Assembly: GCF_052065355.1 (NCBI RefSeq)
Contig: NZ_JBQHUF010000008.1
Coordinates: 61,665-125,664 of the forward strand
Direction: 5' to 3'
Origin: Flavonifractor sp052065355
GTDB lineage: Bacteria > Bacillota > Clostridia > Oscillospirales > Oscillospiraceae
Length of the DNA: 64,000 nucleotides
Shown here: positions 42,852 to 50,703 of the stretch, in pieces
How positions within the stretch are numbered: the first letter of the stretch is position 1
How the letters are laid out: every line of letters begins with the position of its first letter
Notes under the pieces: model-generated
The model's input: only the letters and a program-made list of their open reading frames with translations
What the model was told of the DNA's origin: nothing
Database searches by the model: none
Made by a program: the position numbers and the translations under genes

Positions 42852-43058
42852 TCAAGAGCGCCGGAAATCTTCCACCACGTCGGCCAGATGCACCGGCGAA
42901 AGCCCCGCGCTGTTGCAGCACTCAGCCAGACGGTTCACTTCCTGGAAATCAGTCGAGATGCGGCTCACACACACGCCGCCCCGGCTCCGGATGCCGTACA
43001 TCTGGGGCCGGGTGGTCTCGTCCAGAAAGACCCGATACATCACGCGGTTGTTTTTCAT
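42852..43058 (-). CDS. DUF6514-like small protein
   Basis: A 68-residue protein (begins MKNNRVMYRVFLDE). The pattern QMYGIRSRGGVCVSRISTDF, a central cluster ending RLAECCNSAGLSP and a terminal HLADVVEDF fit the DUF6514 family of Clostridia. Function is unknown. It is divergent from an XRE-S24 regulator and has a strong promoter of its own with a ~165-base leader. Confidence 0.65.
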   Translation of the reverse strand: MKNNRVMYRVFLDETTRPQMYGIRSRGGVCVSRISTDFQEVNRLAECCNSAGLSPVHLADVVEDFRRS

Positions 43059-43240
43059 TGCTCCTCTCTCCTCATTTCATGGTATTTCTTCTTTCGTGGG
43101 TCATCGACTTGATTCGACCGGATCCGAGAAGGCCGCATGCTATAATACCGCAAACGCCCTTACCGTTGTCCGATCTGCGCATGATTCGCTATCTCCTCCC
43201 TCATTTCCTACATGTTGTGGTCTTCCCTTTCCACATATTC

Positions 43241-43269
43241 TGTATAGTGTATCTCGCGCAGATTGTCAA
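43241..43269 (-). promoter_or_regulatory. Promoter of the DUF6514 gene
   Basis: The minus strand has consensus TTGACA, a 17-bp spacer and TATACA. It lies about 75-105 bases upstream of the divergent XRE-S24 gene, so that regulator could act on it. Confidence 0.65.
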
Positions 43270-43345
43270 CGGCCGGCGCCCATTTGAATCGCTTCTCCGG
43301 AATTTTTACCACATCCGGTTTTTGCCGGAGAACAGGAGGGGTACT

Positions 43346-44098
43346 ATGTCCCTGATGGTGGAAAAGCTGGCCTATCTGAAAAAGCAATGCCGATTGACCA
43401 CGGAGCAGACCGCTCAGCTCTCCAATATCCCGGTTGGCACGCTGAACAAGATCTTCTCCGGCCAAACCAAGCACCCGGCGGCGGAACATATGGACCGGAT
43501 CTCCCAGGTGTTCCGGGTGTCCGTCCACTACCTGCTGGACGATGAGCTGCCCACTGAGTGCTGCTTCAACGCCTATACAGAGGACGGTCTGTTCTCACTG
43601 TCCGCGGAGGAGGCGCGTTTCGTCACCCAATACCGCCGTTTGGACACCGGGGCCAAGCACGCCCTGTCCGCCATGGCCTCCCTGCTGCGGGTGCCCGCAG
43701 GTCTGCTGGCCGGCACCGTCCCCGTCAGGCGCACCTTCTGCTACGCCTCCCCAGCACCAGAGGGCGTCTCACGACCAGTCCGAACCATCCTCCTGCCTGA
43801 GACCGATCCCGCTGTCCGGCAGGCTGACTTCACCGTGCTGCTGCGGGACGGCTGCATGGAACCCATTTATCCTTCCGGCTCCGTCCTGCTCTGCCGCCGC
43901 GGCCCCATTGGCAAAGAGGATTACGGTTTGTATCAGCTCAACCAGGAGCTGCTCCTGCGCCGCTCGGTCCGCCGCCGGGGCGTCACCCGCCTGGTGGCGC
44001 CCAGCCTGGAATACAAGGACATCATCGTGGCGGAAACTGACTTCCTGGAATGCCTCGGCGTGATTACCGGCCTGGTATGCGGTTATCGCTGGGGCTAA
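43346..44098 (+). CDS. XRE regulator with degenerate S24 (LexA-like) domain
   Basis: A 250-residue protein. The N-terminal HTH (CRLTTEQTAQLSNIPVGTLN-KIFSG, about 15-45) is joined to a C-terminal S24/LexA-like fold. At the place of the catalytic Ser (usual GDSMEP) the sequence is RDGCMEP, so Cys replaces Ser. Near the expected Lys the chain reads QLNQELLLRRSV with no Lys. Autocleavage is therefore unlikely, or uses Cys chemistry. The ATG follows AGGAGGGG. It may control the divergent DUF6514 promoter or be autoregulatory. Confidence 0.8.
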   Translation: MSLMVEKLAYLKKQCRLTTEQTAQLSNIPVGTLNKIFSGQTKHPAAEHMDRISQVFRVSVHYLLDDELPTECCFNAYTEDGLFSLSAEEARFVTQYRRLDTGAKHALSAMASLLRVPAGLLAGTVPVRRTFCYASPAPEGVSRPVRTILLPETDPAVRQADFTVLLRDGCMEPIYPSGSVLLCRRGPIGKEDYGLYQLNQELLLRRSVRRRGVTRLVAPSLEYKDIIVAETDFLECLGVITGLVCGYRWG

Positions 44099-44104
44099 GT
44101 CCGG

Positions 44105-44133
44105 TTGACAAGGAAAACAAAGGATGATACCAT
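44105..44133 (+). promoter_or_regulatory. Promoter of the fhs operon
   Basis: TTGACA, a 17-bp spacer and TACCAT start immediately after the XRE-S24 stop, giving a leader of about 115 bases before fhs. Confidence 0.7.
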
Positions 44134-44192
44134 ACCATTAGAAACACTGCGGGCGGCCGCCTGCGGTCATACGGGAAACTTTTGGAAATGGA

Positions 44193-44232
44193 GGGGAGAT
44201 GACGGTACAAGCCGGCATCTCCCCTGTCTTTT
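44193..44232 (+). promoter_or_regulatory. Attenuator-like hairpin in the fhs leader
   Basis: GGGGAGATG/CATCTCCCC pair around a 14-nt loop and are followed by TGTCTTTTT, the form of an intrinsic terminator. It sits 34 bases ahead of the fhs start. A GC-rich self-complementary segment (about 44149-44165) lies upstream and might form an alternative structure. No known riboswitch class is recognised. Confidence 0.5.
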
Positions 44233-44257
44233 TCGCGCTATGGGGAGGAGTGTCATC

Positions 44258-45934
44258 ATGGAAGTCAAGTCTGATATTGAGATCGCACAGGCCTGTGAAA
44301 TGAAGCACATCAGGGACATCGCGGCGGTAGCCGGGGTGGACGAGGATTATCTGGAGTACTACGGCAAGTACAAGGCCAAGATCGACCTGAAGCTGCTGGC
44401 CGACCGGGCAGACAAACCCGATGGCAAGCTGATCCTGGTCACCGCCATCAACCCCACCCCCGCCGGCGAGGGCAAGACCACCACCACGGTGGGTCTGGCC
44501 GACGGCATGCGGCGGCTGGGCAAGAACACGGTGGTTGCCCTGCGGGAGCCCTCCCTGGGCCCCGTGTTCGGCGTCAAGGGCGGCGCGGCCGGCGGCGGCT
44601 ACGCCCAGGTGGTGCCCATGGAGGACATCAACCTCCACTTCACCGGCGACTTCCACGCCATCGGGGCGGCCAACAACCTGCTGGCCGCTATGCTGGACAA
44701 CCACATCCAGCAGGGCAATGAGCTGGATATCGACGTCAAACACATCACCTGGAAGCGCTGCGTGGACATGAACGACCGGCAGCTGCGCAATATCGTGTGC
44801 GGCCTGGGCGGCCGGATGCAGGGCGTGCCCCGGGAGGACGGCTTCGACATCACCGTGGCCTCCGAGATCATGGCGGTGCTCTGTCTGGCCACCAGCCTGT
44901 CCGACCTGAAGGCCCGGCTGGGCCGGATGGTGGTGGCCTACACCCGCGGCGGCGCTCCCATCACCGCCCACGACCTGAAGGCCGAGGGCGCCATGGCCGC
45001 CCTGCTGAAGGATGCCATCAAGCCCAACCTGGTCCAGACCCTGGAGGGCACTCCCGCCTTCATCCACGGCGGCCCCTTCGCCAATATTGCCCACGGCTGT
45101 AACTCCGTCATGGCCACCCGAGTGGCCCTCAAGATGGGAGACTATGTGATCACCGAGGCGGGCTTCGGCGCCGACCTGGGCGCGGAGAAGTTCCTGGACA
45201 TCAAGTGCCGGCTGGCCGACCTCCACCCCGCGGCGGTGGTGCTGGTGGCCACCGTCCGTGCCCTGAAGCACCACGGCGGCTGCCCCAAGACCGAGCTGGG
45301 CAAGGAGCACCTGGACGCCCTGGAAAAGGGCTTGCCCAACCTGCTGCGCCACGTGGAGAACATCACCAACGTCTACGGTCTGCCCTGTGTGGTGGCCATC
45401 AACCGCTTCCCCACCGACACCGAGGCCGAGCTGAAGCTGGTGGAGGACAAGTGTAAGGAGCTGGGGGTCAACGTGGCACTCAGCGAAGTGTGGGCCAAGG
45501 GCGGCGAGGGCGGCATGGCCCTGGCCGAGGAGGTCATCCGCCTGTGCGAGCAGCCCAACCAGTTCCTCTTCGCCTATGAGCTGGACCAGAGCATCGAGGC
45601 CAAGCTGGCCGACATCGTGAAGAAGGTCTACCACGGGGACGGCGTGGTCCTCACCCCCGCCGCCAAGAAGCAGGCGGCGGAGCTCACCGCTCTGGGCTTC
45701 GGCGGTCTGCCCATCTGCATGGCCAAGACCCAGTATTCCTTCTCCGATGACCAGACCCTGCTGGGCGCTCCCGACGGCTTCACCGTCACGGTGCGCAACA
45801 TCAAGGTGTCCGCCGGAGCCGGGTTCCTGGTGGCCCTCACCGGCGATATCATGACCATGCCCGGTCTGCCCAAGGTACCTGCCGCCGAGAAGGTGGATGT
45901 GGACGAGAACGGCAAGATCTCCGGACTGTTTTAA
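44258..45934 (+). CDS. fhs: Formate-tetrahydrofolate ligase
   Basis: A 558-residue enzyme of standard length. It makes 10-formyl-THF from formate, THF and ATP, feeding purine synthesis, methionine synthesis or the methyl branch of the Wood-Ljungdahl pathway. Visible are the P-loop NPTPAGEGKTTTT, LREPSLGPVFGVKGGAAGGG and the C-terminal YSFSDDQTLLGAP. The ATG follows GGGGAGGAG. It is the first gene of fhs-fchA-folD, three consecutive steps in order. Confidence 0.97.
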   Translation: MEVKSDIEIAQACEMKHIRDIAAVAGVDEDYLEYYGKYKAKIDLKLLADRADKPDGKLILVTAINPTPAGEGKTTTTVGLADGMRRLGKNTVVALREPSLGPVFGVKGGAAGGGYAQVVPMEDINLHFTGDFHAIGAANNLLAAMLDNHIQQGNELDIDVKHITWKRCVDMNDRQLRNIVCGLGGRMQGVPREDGFDITVASEIMAVLCLATSLSDLKARLGRMVVAYTRGGAPITAHDLKAEGAMAALLKDAIKPNLVQTLEGTPAFIHGGPFANIAHGCNSVMATRVALKMGDYVITEAGFGADLGAEKFLDIKCRLADLHPAAVVLVATVRALKHHGGCPKTELGKEHLDALEKGLPNLLRHVENITNVYGLPCVVAINRFPTDTEAELKLVEDKCKELGVNVALSEVWAKGGEGGMALAEEVIRLCEQPNQFLFAYELDQSIEAKLADIVKKVYHGDGVVLTPAAKKQAAELTALGFGGLPICMAKTQYSFSDDQTLLGAPDGFTVTVRNIKVSAGAGFLVALTGDIMTMPGLPKVPAAEKVDVDENGKISGLF

Positions 45935-45950
45935 AGGGAGGTGCCCGCTG

Positions 45951-46568
45951 ATGAACACCGCTGAACAGACTTGTCAGGGCTTCCTGGACGCCCTGGCCTC
46001 CAAGGCGCCTGTCCCTGGCGGCGGCGGCGCCTCCGCCCTGGTGGGCGCCCTGGGCGCCGCCCTGTGTACCATGGTGGGCAATTACACCGTGGGTAAGAAA
46101 AAATACGCCGACGTGGAGGAGGACGTGAAGGCCCTCATGGCCAAAGCCGAGGACATCCGCGCCCGGCTGCTGGCTCTGGTGGACGCCGACGCGGAGGCCT
46201 TTGAGCCGCTGTCCAAAGCCTACGCCATCCCCAAGGACGACCCCAGCCGGGAGGCTGTTATGGAGAAGTGCCTCCAGGACGCCGCCGCCACCCCCATGGC
46301 TATCCTGCGGCTGAGCTGCGAGGCCATTGACCTCCACCGTGAGATGCTGGACAAGGGCAGCGTCATTATGCTCTCCGACGTAGGCACCGGGGTGATCTTC
46401 TGCCAGAGCACCCTGTACGGCGCCGCCCTCAACGTGCGGGTGAACACCAAGAGCATGGCTGACCGGGCCTTTGCCCAGGCCATGGACGCGGAAGTGGACG
46501 CCCTGGTGGAAAAATACAGCGTCATTGCCCGGCAGGTATATGACGCGGTGATGGGGAGGTTTGTGTGA
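45951..46568 (+). CDS. fchA: Methenyltetrahydrofolate cyclohydrolase (FchA type)
   Basis: A 205-residue protein of the cyclodeaminase/cyclohydrolase family, with the Gly-rich start APVPGGGGASALVGALGAAL and an otherwise helical fold. It converts 10-formyl-THF to 5,10-methenyl-THF. The ATG follows AGGGAGGTG, 17 bases after fhs, and its stop overlaps the folD start (TGATG). A stand-alone cyclohydrolase next to a FolD that lacks the cyclohydrolase lysine makes its role specific. Confidence 0.93.
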   Translation: MNTAEQTCQGFLDALASKAPVPGGGGASALVGALGAALCTMVGNYTVGKKKYADVEEDVKALMAKAEDIRARLLALVDADAEAFEPLSKAYAIPKDDPSREAVMEKCLQDAAATPMAILRLSCEAIDLHREMLDKGSVIMLSDVGTGVIFCQSTLYGAALNVRVNTKSMADRAFAQAMDAEVDALVEKYSVIARQVYDAVMGRFV

Positions 46569-47419
46569 TGGCGGAACTTTGGAAAGGCGCCCCTGTGGCC
46601 GCCGCCCTCACCGAGCGGCTGATCCCCCGGGCCCAGGCCCTTGCGGAAAAGGGCGTGACCCCCACCCTGGCCATCGTCCGGGTGGGCGAGCGGCCGGAGG
46701 ACCTGTCCTACGAGCGGGGCGCCCTGAAGCGGTGCGAAAAGGTGGGCATCGCCGTACGGCAGTTCCTGCTCACCTCTGAGGCCACCCAGACCGATCTGAT
46801 GGAGGTCATCGAGGAGATCAACCGGGATGATTCCATCCACGGCTGTCTCATGTTCCGTCCCCTGCCCAAGCACATGGATGAACAGGCGGCCTGCGCCGCC
46901 CTCTCCCCCGCCAAGGATGTGGACGGCATCACCGCCGGGTCCCTGGCGGCGGTATTCTCCGGCAGCGGCGCGGGCTATCCCCCCTGCACCGCTCAGGCCT
47001 GTCTGGAGATCCTGGACCACTACGGCTATGAGCTGAAGGGCAAGCGGGCGGTGGTGGTGGGCCGCAGCCTGGTCATCGGCAAGCCGGTATCTATGCTGCT
47101 GCTGGGCCGTCACGCCACCGTCACCATCTGCCACACCCGCACCGCCGATCTGGCCGCCGAGTGCCGCCGGGCGGAGGTGCTGGTGGCCGCGGCAGGCAAG
47201 GCGGGAGCGGTATCCGCCCAGTGCCTGGCTCCCGGCCAGGTGGTGCTGGATGTGGGCATCAACGTGGACGAAAACGGCAATCTGGTGGGCGATGTGGACT
47301 TTGCCGCGGCGGAGACTACGGTGGATGCCATCACCCCTGTCCCCGGCGGCGTGGGCGCGGTGACCACTTCGGTGCTGGCCCGCCACGTCATCGAGGCGGC
47401 GGAAAAAGCCATCGGATAA
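46568..47419 (+). CDS. folD: Methylenetetrahydrofolate dehydrogenase (FolD, probably monofunctional)
   Basis: A 283-residue FolD with the substrate motif DVDGITAG, PPCTAQ and the Rossmann segment VVVGRSLVIGKPVSMLL. In bifunctional FolD the catalytic lysine is four residues after a conserved Tyr (YVxxK; Lys56 in E. coli and human enzymes). Here the segment reads SYERGALKRCEKVG: Tyr48 is kept but position +4 is Ala52. Loss of that lysine is known to abolish cyclohydrolase but not dehydrogenase activity, so this protein is probably a dehydrogenase only. It is coupled to fchA by overlapping codons. Confidence 0.93.
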   Translation: MAELWKGAPVAAALTERLIPRAQALAEKGVTPTLAIVRVGERPEDLSYERGALKRCEKVGIAVRQFLLTSEATQTDLMEVIEEINRDDSIHGCLMFRPLPKHMDEQAACAALSPAKDVDGITAGSLAAVFSGSGAGYPPCTAQACLEILDHYGYELKGKRAVVVGRSLVIGKPVSMLLLGRHATVTICHTRTADLAAECRRAEVLVAAAGKAGAVSAQCLAPGQVVLDVGINVDENGNLVGDVDFAAAETTVDAITPVPGGVGAVTTSVLARHVIEAAEKAIG

Positions 47420-47427
47420 ACGCATAC

Positions 47428-47463
47428 AAAAACGCGGACGGCTTCCAGCCGTCCGCGTTTTTC
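47428..47463. terminator. Bidirectional terminator after folD
   Basis: AAAAACGCGGACGGC/GCCGTCCGCGTTTTT with a 5-nt loop serves folD on the plus strand and the DUF2812 gene on the minus strand. Confidence 0.9.
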
Positions 47464-47467
47464 GTTG

Positions 47468-48835
47468 TCATGGCGCCAGCTTTTCTGCCGCCAGGGTCAT
47501 CTGTGTCTGGGTCAGTTCAAAGTCAGGCTCCAGCTCCACGATCCGTCCCGGCCAGCACACCAGATACGTGGTGGATGCCCGCTCGCCCCTCACCCACAGC
47601 TGATACGCCTGCTCCGCCCCCCAGGGAGCGGGGTCTGCAGCCTTGTAGGTGTAGAGGCGCACCTCCTCCCCGTCCTCTGTCTCCGCTGTCCAGTCGTCCC
47701 GGTCGTGGAGCAGCTCCTCCACGCACCAGTCGTACAGGAGGGGCAGGTGGACGTCCACAATGGTGTAATCCAAGGTGGCAAACCGCTCTCCCGGCTGGAG
47801 CTGGTCGTAGAAGATGTGCTGATAGAAGTTCCGCTCGGTAATCAAAAAGGTGGAATCCGCCTGCCGCCGGGTGATATAGCGGTCATCCTCCACTCCGGTC
47901 AGCTCCTCCACCGACAGGGGCGGGTCGATCAGTTCCTCCATGGAGGAGATCCGCCCGGTGGTGATGCCCCAGAGCAGCCCGCCCATGATGCCTCCCATCA
48001 GGACGAAAGCCAGCACCACATCCACCGTGAGGGTAACGCCCCGGTTGAGGGCCCGGGAGGCTTTCCGTGCCTTGAGGAAGTTTTTTACCCCGTTGACCAC
48101 CACGAACAGCAGGGCGTAGCACGCCAGCATGAGGATCAGTACCAGCCGGAAGCCGGGCTTCCGGTCGGCAATGAGAAGATAGGCAAGGGACAGCACCGTC
48201 ACCACCAGCATAGCCAGCAGCAGCTTATGGCACCCCTTTGTGGGCACGAACTCCCCCAGGGGCGCGGCCTTTTTGGCCTTATGCCGCCAGGTGAAGTAGC
48301 GGAACAGATCGACGGCGCACCACAGAAAGAGCATCAGCCAGATGGCCCCGGTAGCCAGGTTGTAGGCGCTGGACAGCAGGTCAATGGGCCGGTGGGTCAG
48401 GGACCACAGCCAGGAGCCCCCCATGCAGAACCCAATGACCAGCAGGATAAACTGGAAGGGCAGCACCCGCTTCATCATTTTCCCGATCCGTTCCAGCTCC
48501 AATGAGGGCTCGGTGTCGATGGGTACCGGATCTGGGTCCTCATTGTAAAAGACCTGCATCTGTCCGGAGGTGGCCGCCAGCTTCCAGCCGGACTGGAGGC
48601 AGAAGTCGTGGAACTCCTGCTGCTCCTCGGTGGGCTCCGGGTCAAACTGGGAGGCCCGCAGATAATAGGTAACGGTAAAATGGAGCTGTTTGGGCTCGAT
48701 CCGCCGATAGTACCAGCCCAGGTTGCTCATCCGCTCCAGCAGCCAGCCCTGAGCTGCCCGCTTTTCCAGGTGGCGCTCCATAGTGGTGCGGTCATAGTAG
48801 GAAAAGGGAATAAAATCCCACTTGCGGTCCTTCAT
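47468..48835 (-). CDS. DUF2812 membrane protein
   Basis: A 455-residue protein. The N-terminal DUF2812 domain (FIPFSYYDRTTMERHLEKRA-AQGWLLERM) is followed by membrane helices at about 123-143, 157-177, 209-229, 233-253 and 277-297. A ~150-residue C-terminal domain with Trp/Tyr-rich beta sequence completes it. It overlaps the padR stop by 4 bases. DUF2812-PadR pairs are common in Firmicutes and probably respond to envelope or drug stress; the actual function is unknown. Confidence 0.85.
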   Translation of the reverse strand: MKDRKWDFIPFSYYDRTTMERHLEKRAAQGWLLERMSNLGWYYRRIEPKQLHFTVTYYLRASQFDPEPTEEQQEFHDFCLQSGWKLAATSGQMQVFYNEDPDPVPIDTEPSLELERIGKMMKRVLPFQFILLVIGFCMGGSWLWSLTHRPIDLLSSAYNLATGAIWLMLFLWCAVDLFRYFTWRHKAKKAAPLGEFVPTKGCHKLLLAMLVVTVLSLAYLLIADRKPGFRLVLILMLACYALLFVVVNGVKNFLKARKASRALNRGVTLTVDVVLAFVLMGGIMGGLLWGITTGRISSMEELIDPPLSVEELTGVEDDRYITRRQADSTFLITERNFYQHIFYDQLQPGERFATLDYTIVDVHLPLLYDWCVEELLHDRDDWTAETEDGEEVRLYTYKAADPAPWGAEQAYQLWVRGERASTTYLVCWPGRIVELEPDFELTQTQMTLAAEKLAP

Positions 48836-49155
48836 GGCTGCTCCTCCTCCCCAAATACAGCCCGGTAGTCCCAGGCCTGGGCACAGATGCGGCGGTATTC
48901 CCCCGACAGAGCCTCTTTTCCCTTGTCGGTAAGCACGTAGCTCCGGCGGCGTCCCTCCGCTCTGGTCTCCCGGATCATCCCCGCCTCCGCGAACTGCTCC
49001 AGCAGGTTATACAGAGTGCCCGATCCCACCCGCACCCGGCCCCCTGTCATGGCCGGGATACGCTCCATGATATCCATGCCGCAGCACTCCTTGCTGAGGC
49101 AGAGCAGGATATAATACATCTGCTCGGTTAGGGTCTGGAATTTTGGCCGGGGCAT
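48832..49155 (-). CDS. PadR-family transcriptional regulator
   Basis: A 107-residue PadR-type winged-helix protein (FQTLTEQMYYILLCLSKECC, GSGTLYNLLEQFAEAGMI, RRRSYVLTDKGKEAL). Its start is the internal ATG at 49155. It is translationally coupled to the DUF2812 gene. The divergent region toward the MATE gene has two identical 20-bp operator-like repeats, so it probably represses both sides. Confidence 0.9.
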   Translation of the reverse strand: MPRPKFQTLTEQMYYILLCLSKECCGMDIMERIPAMTGGRVRVGSGTLYNLLEQFAEAGMIRETRAEGRRRSYVLTDKGKEALSGEYRRICAQAWDYRAVFGEEEQP

Positions 49156-49167
49156 GTTTCTCACCTC

Positions 49168-49221
49168 TATTCTCGAATATCGACATTCCCTATTTGCATT
49201 GTATTCTCGAATATCGACATT
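49168..49221. promoter_or_regulatory. Tandem 20-bp repeats, candidate PadR operators
   Basis: TATTCTCGAATATCGACATT occurs identically at 49168-49187 and 49202-49221, 34 bases apart (close to three helical turns). Each copy contains the small dyad TCGA-ATA-TCGA. The position upstream of padR and of the divergent MATE gene fits an autoregulatory operator. Confidence 0.65.
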
Positions 49222-49241
49222 GTCAAGGATTTCTTTTTTTC

Positions 49242-49270
49242 TTGCACCTGTCCGGACAGGATGGTATGAT
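49242..49270 (+). promoter_or_regulatory. Promoter of the MATE-metF-metH operon
   Basis: TTGCAC, a 17-bp spacer and TATGAT. The spacer contains the perfect palindrome CTGTCCGGACAG (49248-49259), a good place for a repressor. Confidence 0.6.
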
Positions 49271-49320
49271 AAAGGGTATTCTTCTTTTGGATAAAAAACG
49301 ACAAGGAGCGGGTGTGGTTC

Positions 49321-50703
49321 ATGGCAGAAGCAGACCAGAATTTGCTGACAGTGGGCAGCGTACCCAGGAAAATGCTGACCTTTGCTCTGCCTATCTTCCT
49401 GAGCAACCTGTTCCAGCAGCTGTACAACGCGGTGGATTCCCTGATCGTGGGCAAGTTCATCGGGCAGCAGGCCCTGGCGGCCGTCAGCTCCTCCGGCAGC
49501 TTGATTTTATTGCTGGTGGGCTTTATCAACGGCCTGTCCATGGGCGCAGGCGTGCTTATCGCCCGGTTTTACGGTGCTCAGGATGACGACCATGTGGAGC
49601 GGGCGGTCCACACCACGGTGGCTCTGGGCATCACCGCCGGAGCAGTTCTGACAGTGGTCGGGGTCATTCTTACCCCACAGATCCTGCGATGGATCGGCAC
49701 ACCCGCCGACGTGATCCAGAACTCCATTCTCTATTTCCGCATTTATTTTCTGGGCTCCAGCGCGGTGGTGCTGTACAACATGTCCGCCAGCATCCTCCAG
49801 TCGGTGGGCGACAGCCGCAGCCCCATGAAGTACCTCATTCTGGCCTCCGTCACCAATGTGGTACTGGACCTGCTCTTCGTGGCGGTGTTCCACCTGGGCG
49901 TGGGCAGCGCCGCCCTGGCTACCATCCTCAGCCAGATCCTCTGCGCCAGCCTGGCCCTGGGCCGGCTCACCCGCACCGACCGGAGCTATCGCATCCGCTG
50001 GCGGCGGGTACGGTTCGAGGGCGTCATGCTGCGGCAGGTAGTCACCCTGGGCATCCCCTCGGGGGTACAGAACTCGGTGGTCTCCCTGGCCAACGTCATC
50101 GTCCAGGCCAATATCAACGCCTTCGGATCCTCCGCCATGGCGGGCTGCGGGGCATACAGCAAGATCGAGGGCTTCGCCTTCCTCCCTGTCACCTGCTTCG
50201 CCCTGGCCCTGTCCACCTTCGTCAGTCAGAACATCGGCGCCCAGCGTTACGACCGGGTGCGGGCGGGCATGAAGTTCGGCCTGCTGTGCAGTCCCATTCT
50301 GGCTGAGTGCATCGGCGTGGCTATCTTCTTCCTGTCGCCGGTGCTGGTGGGTGCCTTCAACAGCGACCCGGCCGTCATTTCCTTCGGGGTCAATTACGCC
50401 CACACTGTGTCGCTGTTCTACTGTCTGCTGTCCTTCTCTCACTGCTGCGCCGGTATCATGCGGGGCATGGGCAGACCTATCGTGCCCATGACCATCATGC
50501 TCTCCGTGTGGTGCGCCCTGCGCATCACCTACATCACCCTGACGGTCCGGGTCATCCCGTCCATCCAGGTGGTCTACTGGGCCTACCCTCTGACCTGGGC
50601 CATCAGCTCGATCCTGTTCGTTTTTTGTCTCAGCAAACTGCGCTTTCCCCCTATGCTCTCTGAGGAGAAGGGCGCCCATCAAGCAAGGAGTGTTTCCCCA
50701 TGA
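49321..50703 (+). CDS. MATE-family efflux transporter
   Basis: A 460-residue multidrug and toxin extrusion protein with 12 membrane helices in two homologous halves (FLSNLFQQLYNAVDSLIVGK and GIPSGVQNSVVSLANVIVQA are the typical openings of each half). It probably exports cationic compounds in exchange for Na+ or H+. The ATG at 49321 is preferred; a GTG three codons upstream is too close to AAGGAG. Its stop overlaps the metF start as ATGA, so the pump is translationally coupled to methyl-THF synthesis. Confidence 0.9.
   Translation: MAEADQNLLTVGSVPRKMLTFALPIFLSNLFQQLYNAVDSLIVGKFIGQQALAAVSSSGSLILLLVGFINGLSMGAGVLIARFYGAQDDDHVERAVHTTVALGITAGAVLTVVGVILTPQILRWIGTPADVIQNSILYFRIYFLGSSAVVLYNMSASILQSVGDSRSPMKYLILASVTNVVLDLLFVAVFHLGVGSAALATILSQILCASLALGRLTRTDRSYRIRWRRVRFEGVMLRQVVTLGIPSGVQNSVVSLANVIVQANINAFGSSAMAGCGAYSKIEGFAFLPVTCFALALSTFVSQNIGAQRYDRVRAGMKFGLLCSPILAECIGVAIFFLSPVLVGAFNSDPAVISFGVNYAHTVSLFYCLLSFSHCCAGIMRGMGRPIVPMTIMLSVWCALRITYITLTVRVIPSIQVVYWAYPLTWAISSILFVFCLSKLRFPPMLSEEKGAHQARSVSP

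Noticed and set aside
44105..44257. N-terminal extension of formate-THF ligase upstream of the ATG at 44258
   Set aside because: The extension would read through the promoter and the leader hairpin. The ATG at 44258 has a strong ribosome site and gives the standard family length.
49168..49221. CRISPR-like array from the repeated 20-mers
   Set aside because: Only two copies with a 14-base gap and no cas genes; an operator is the simpler explanation.
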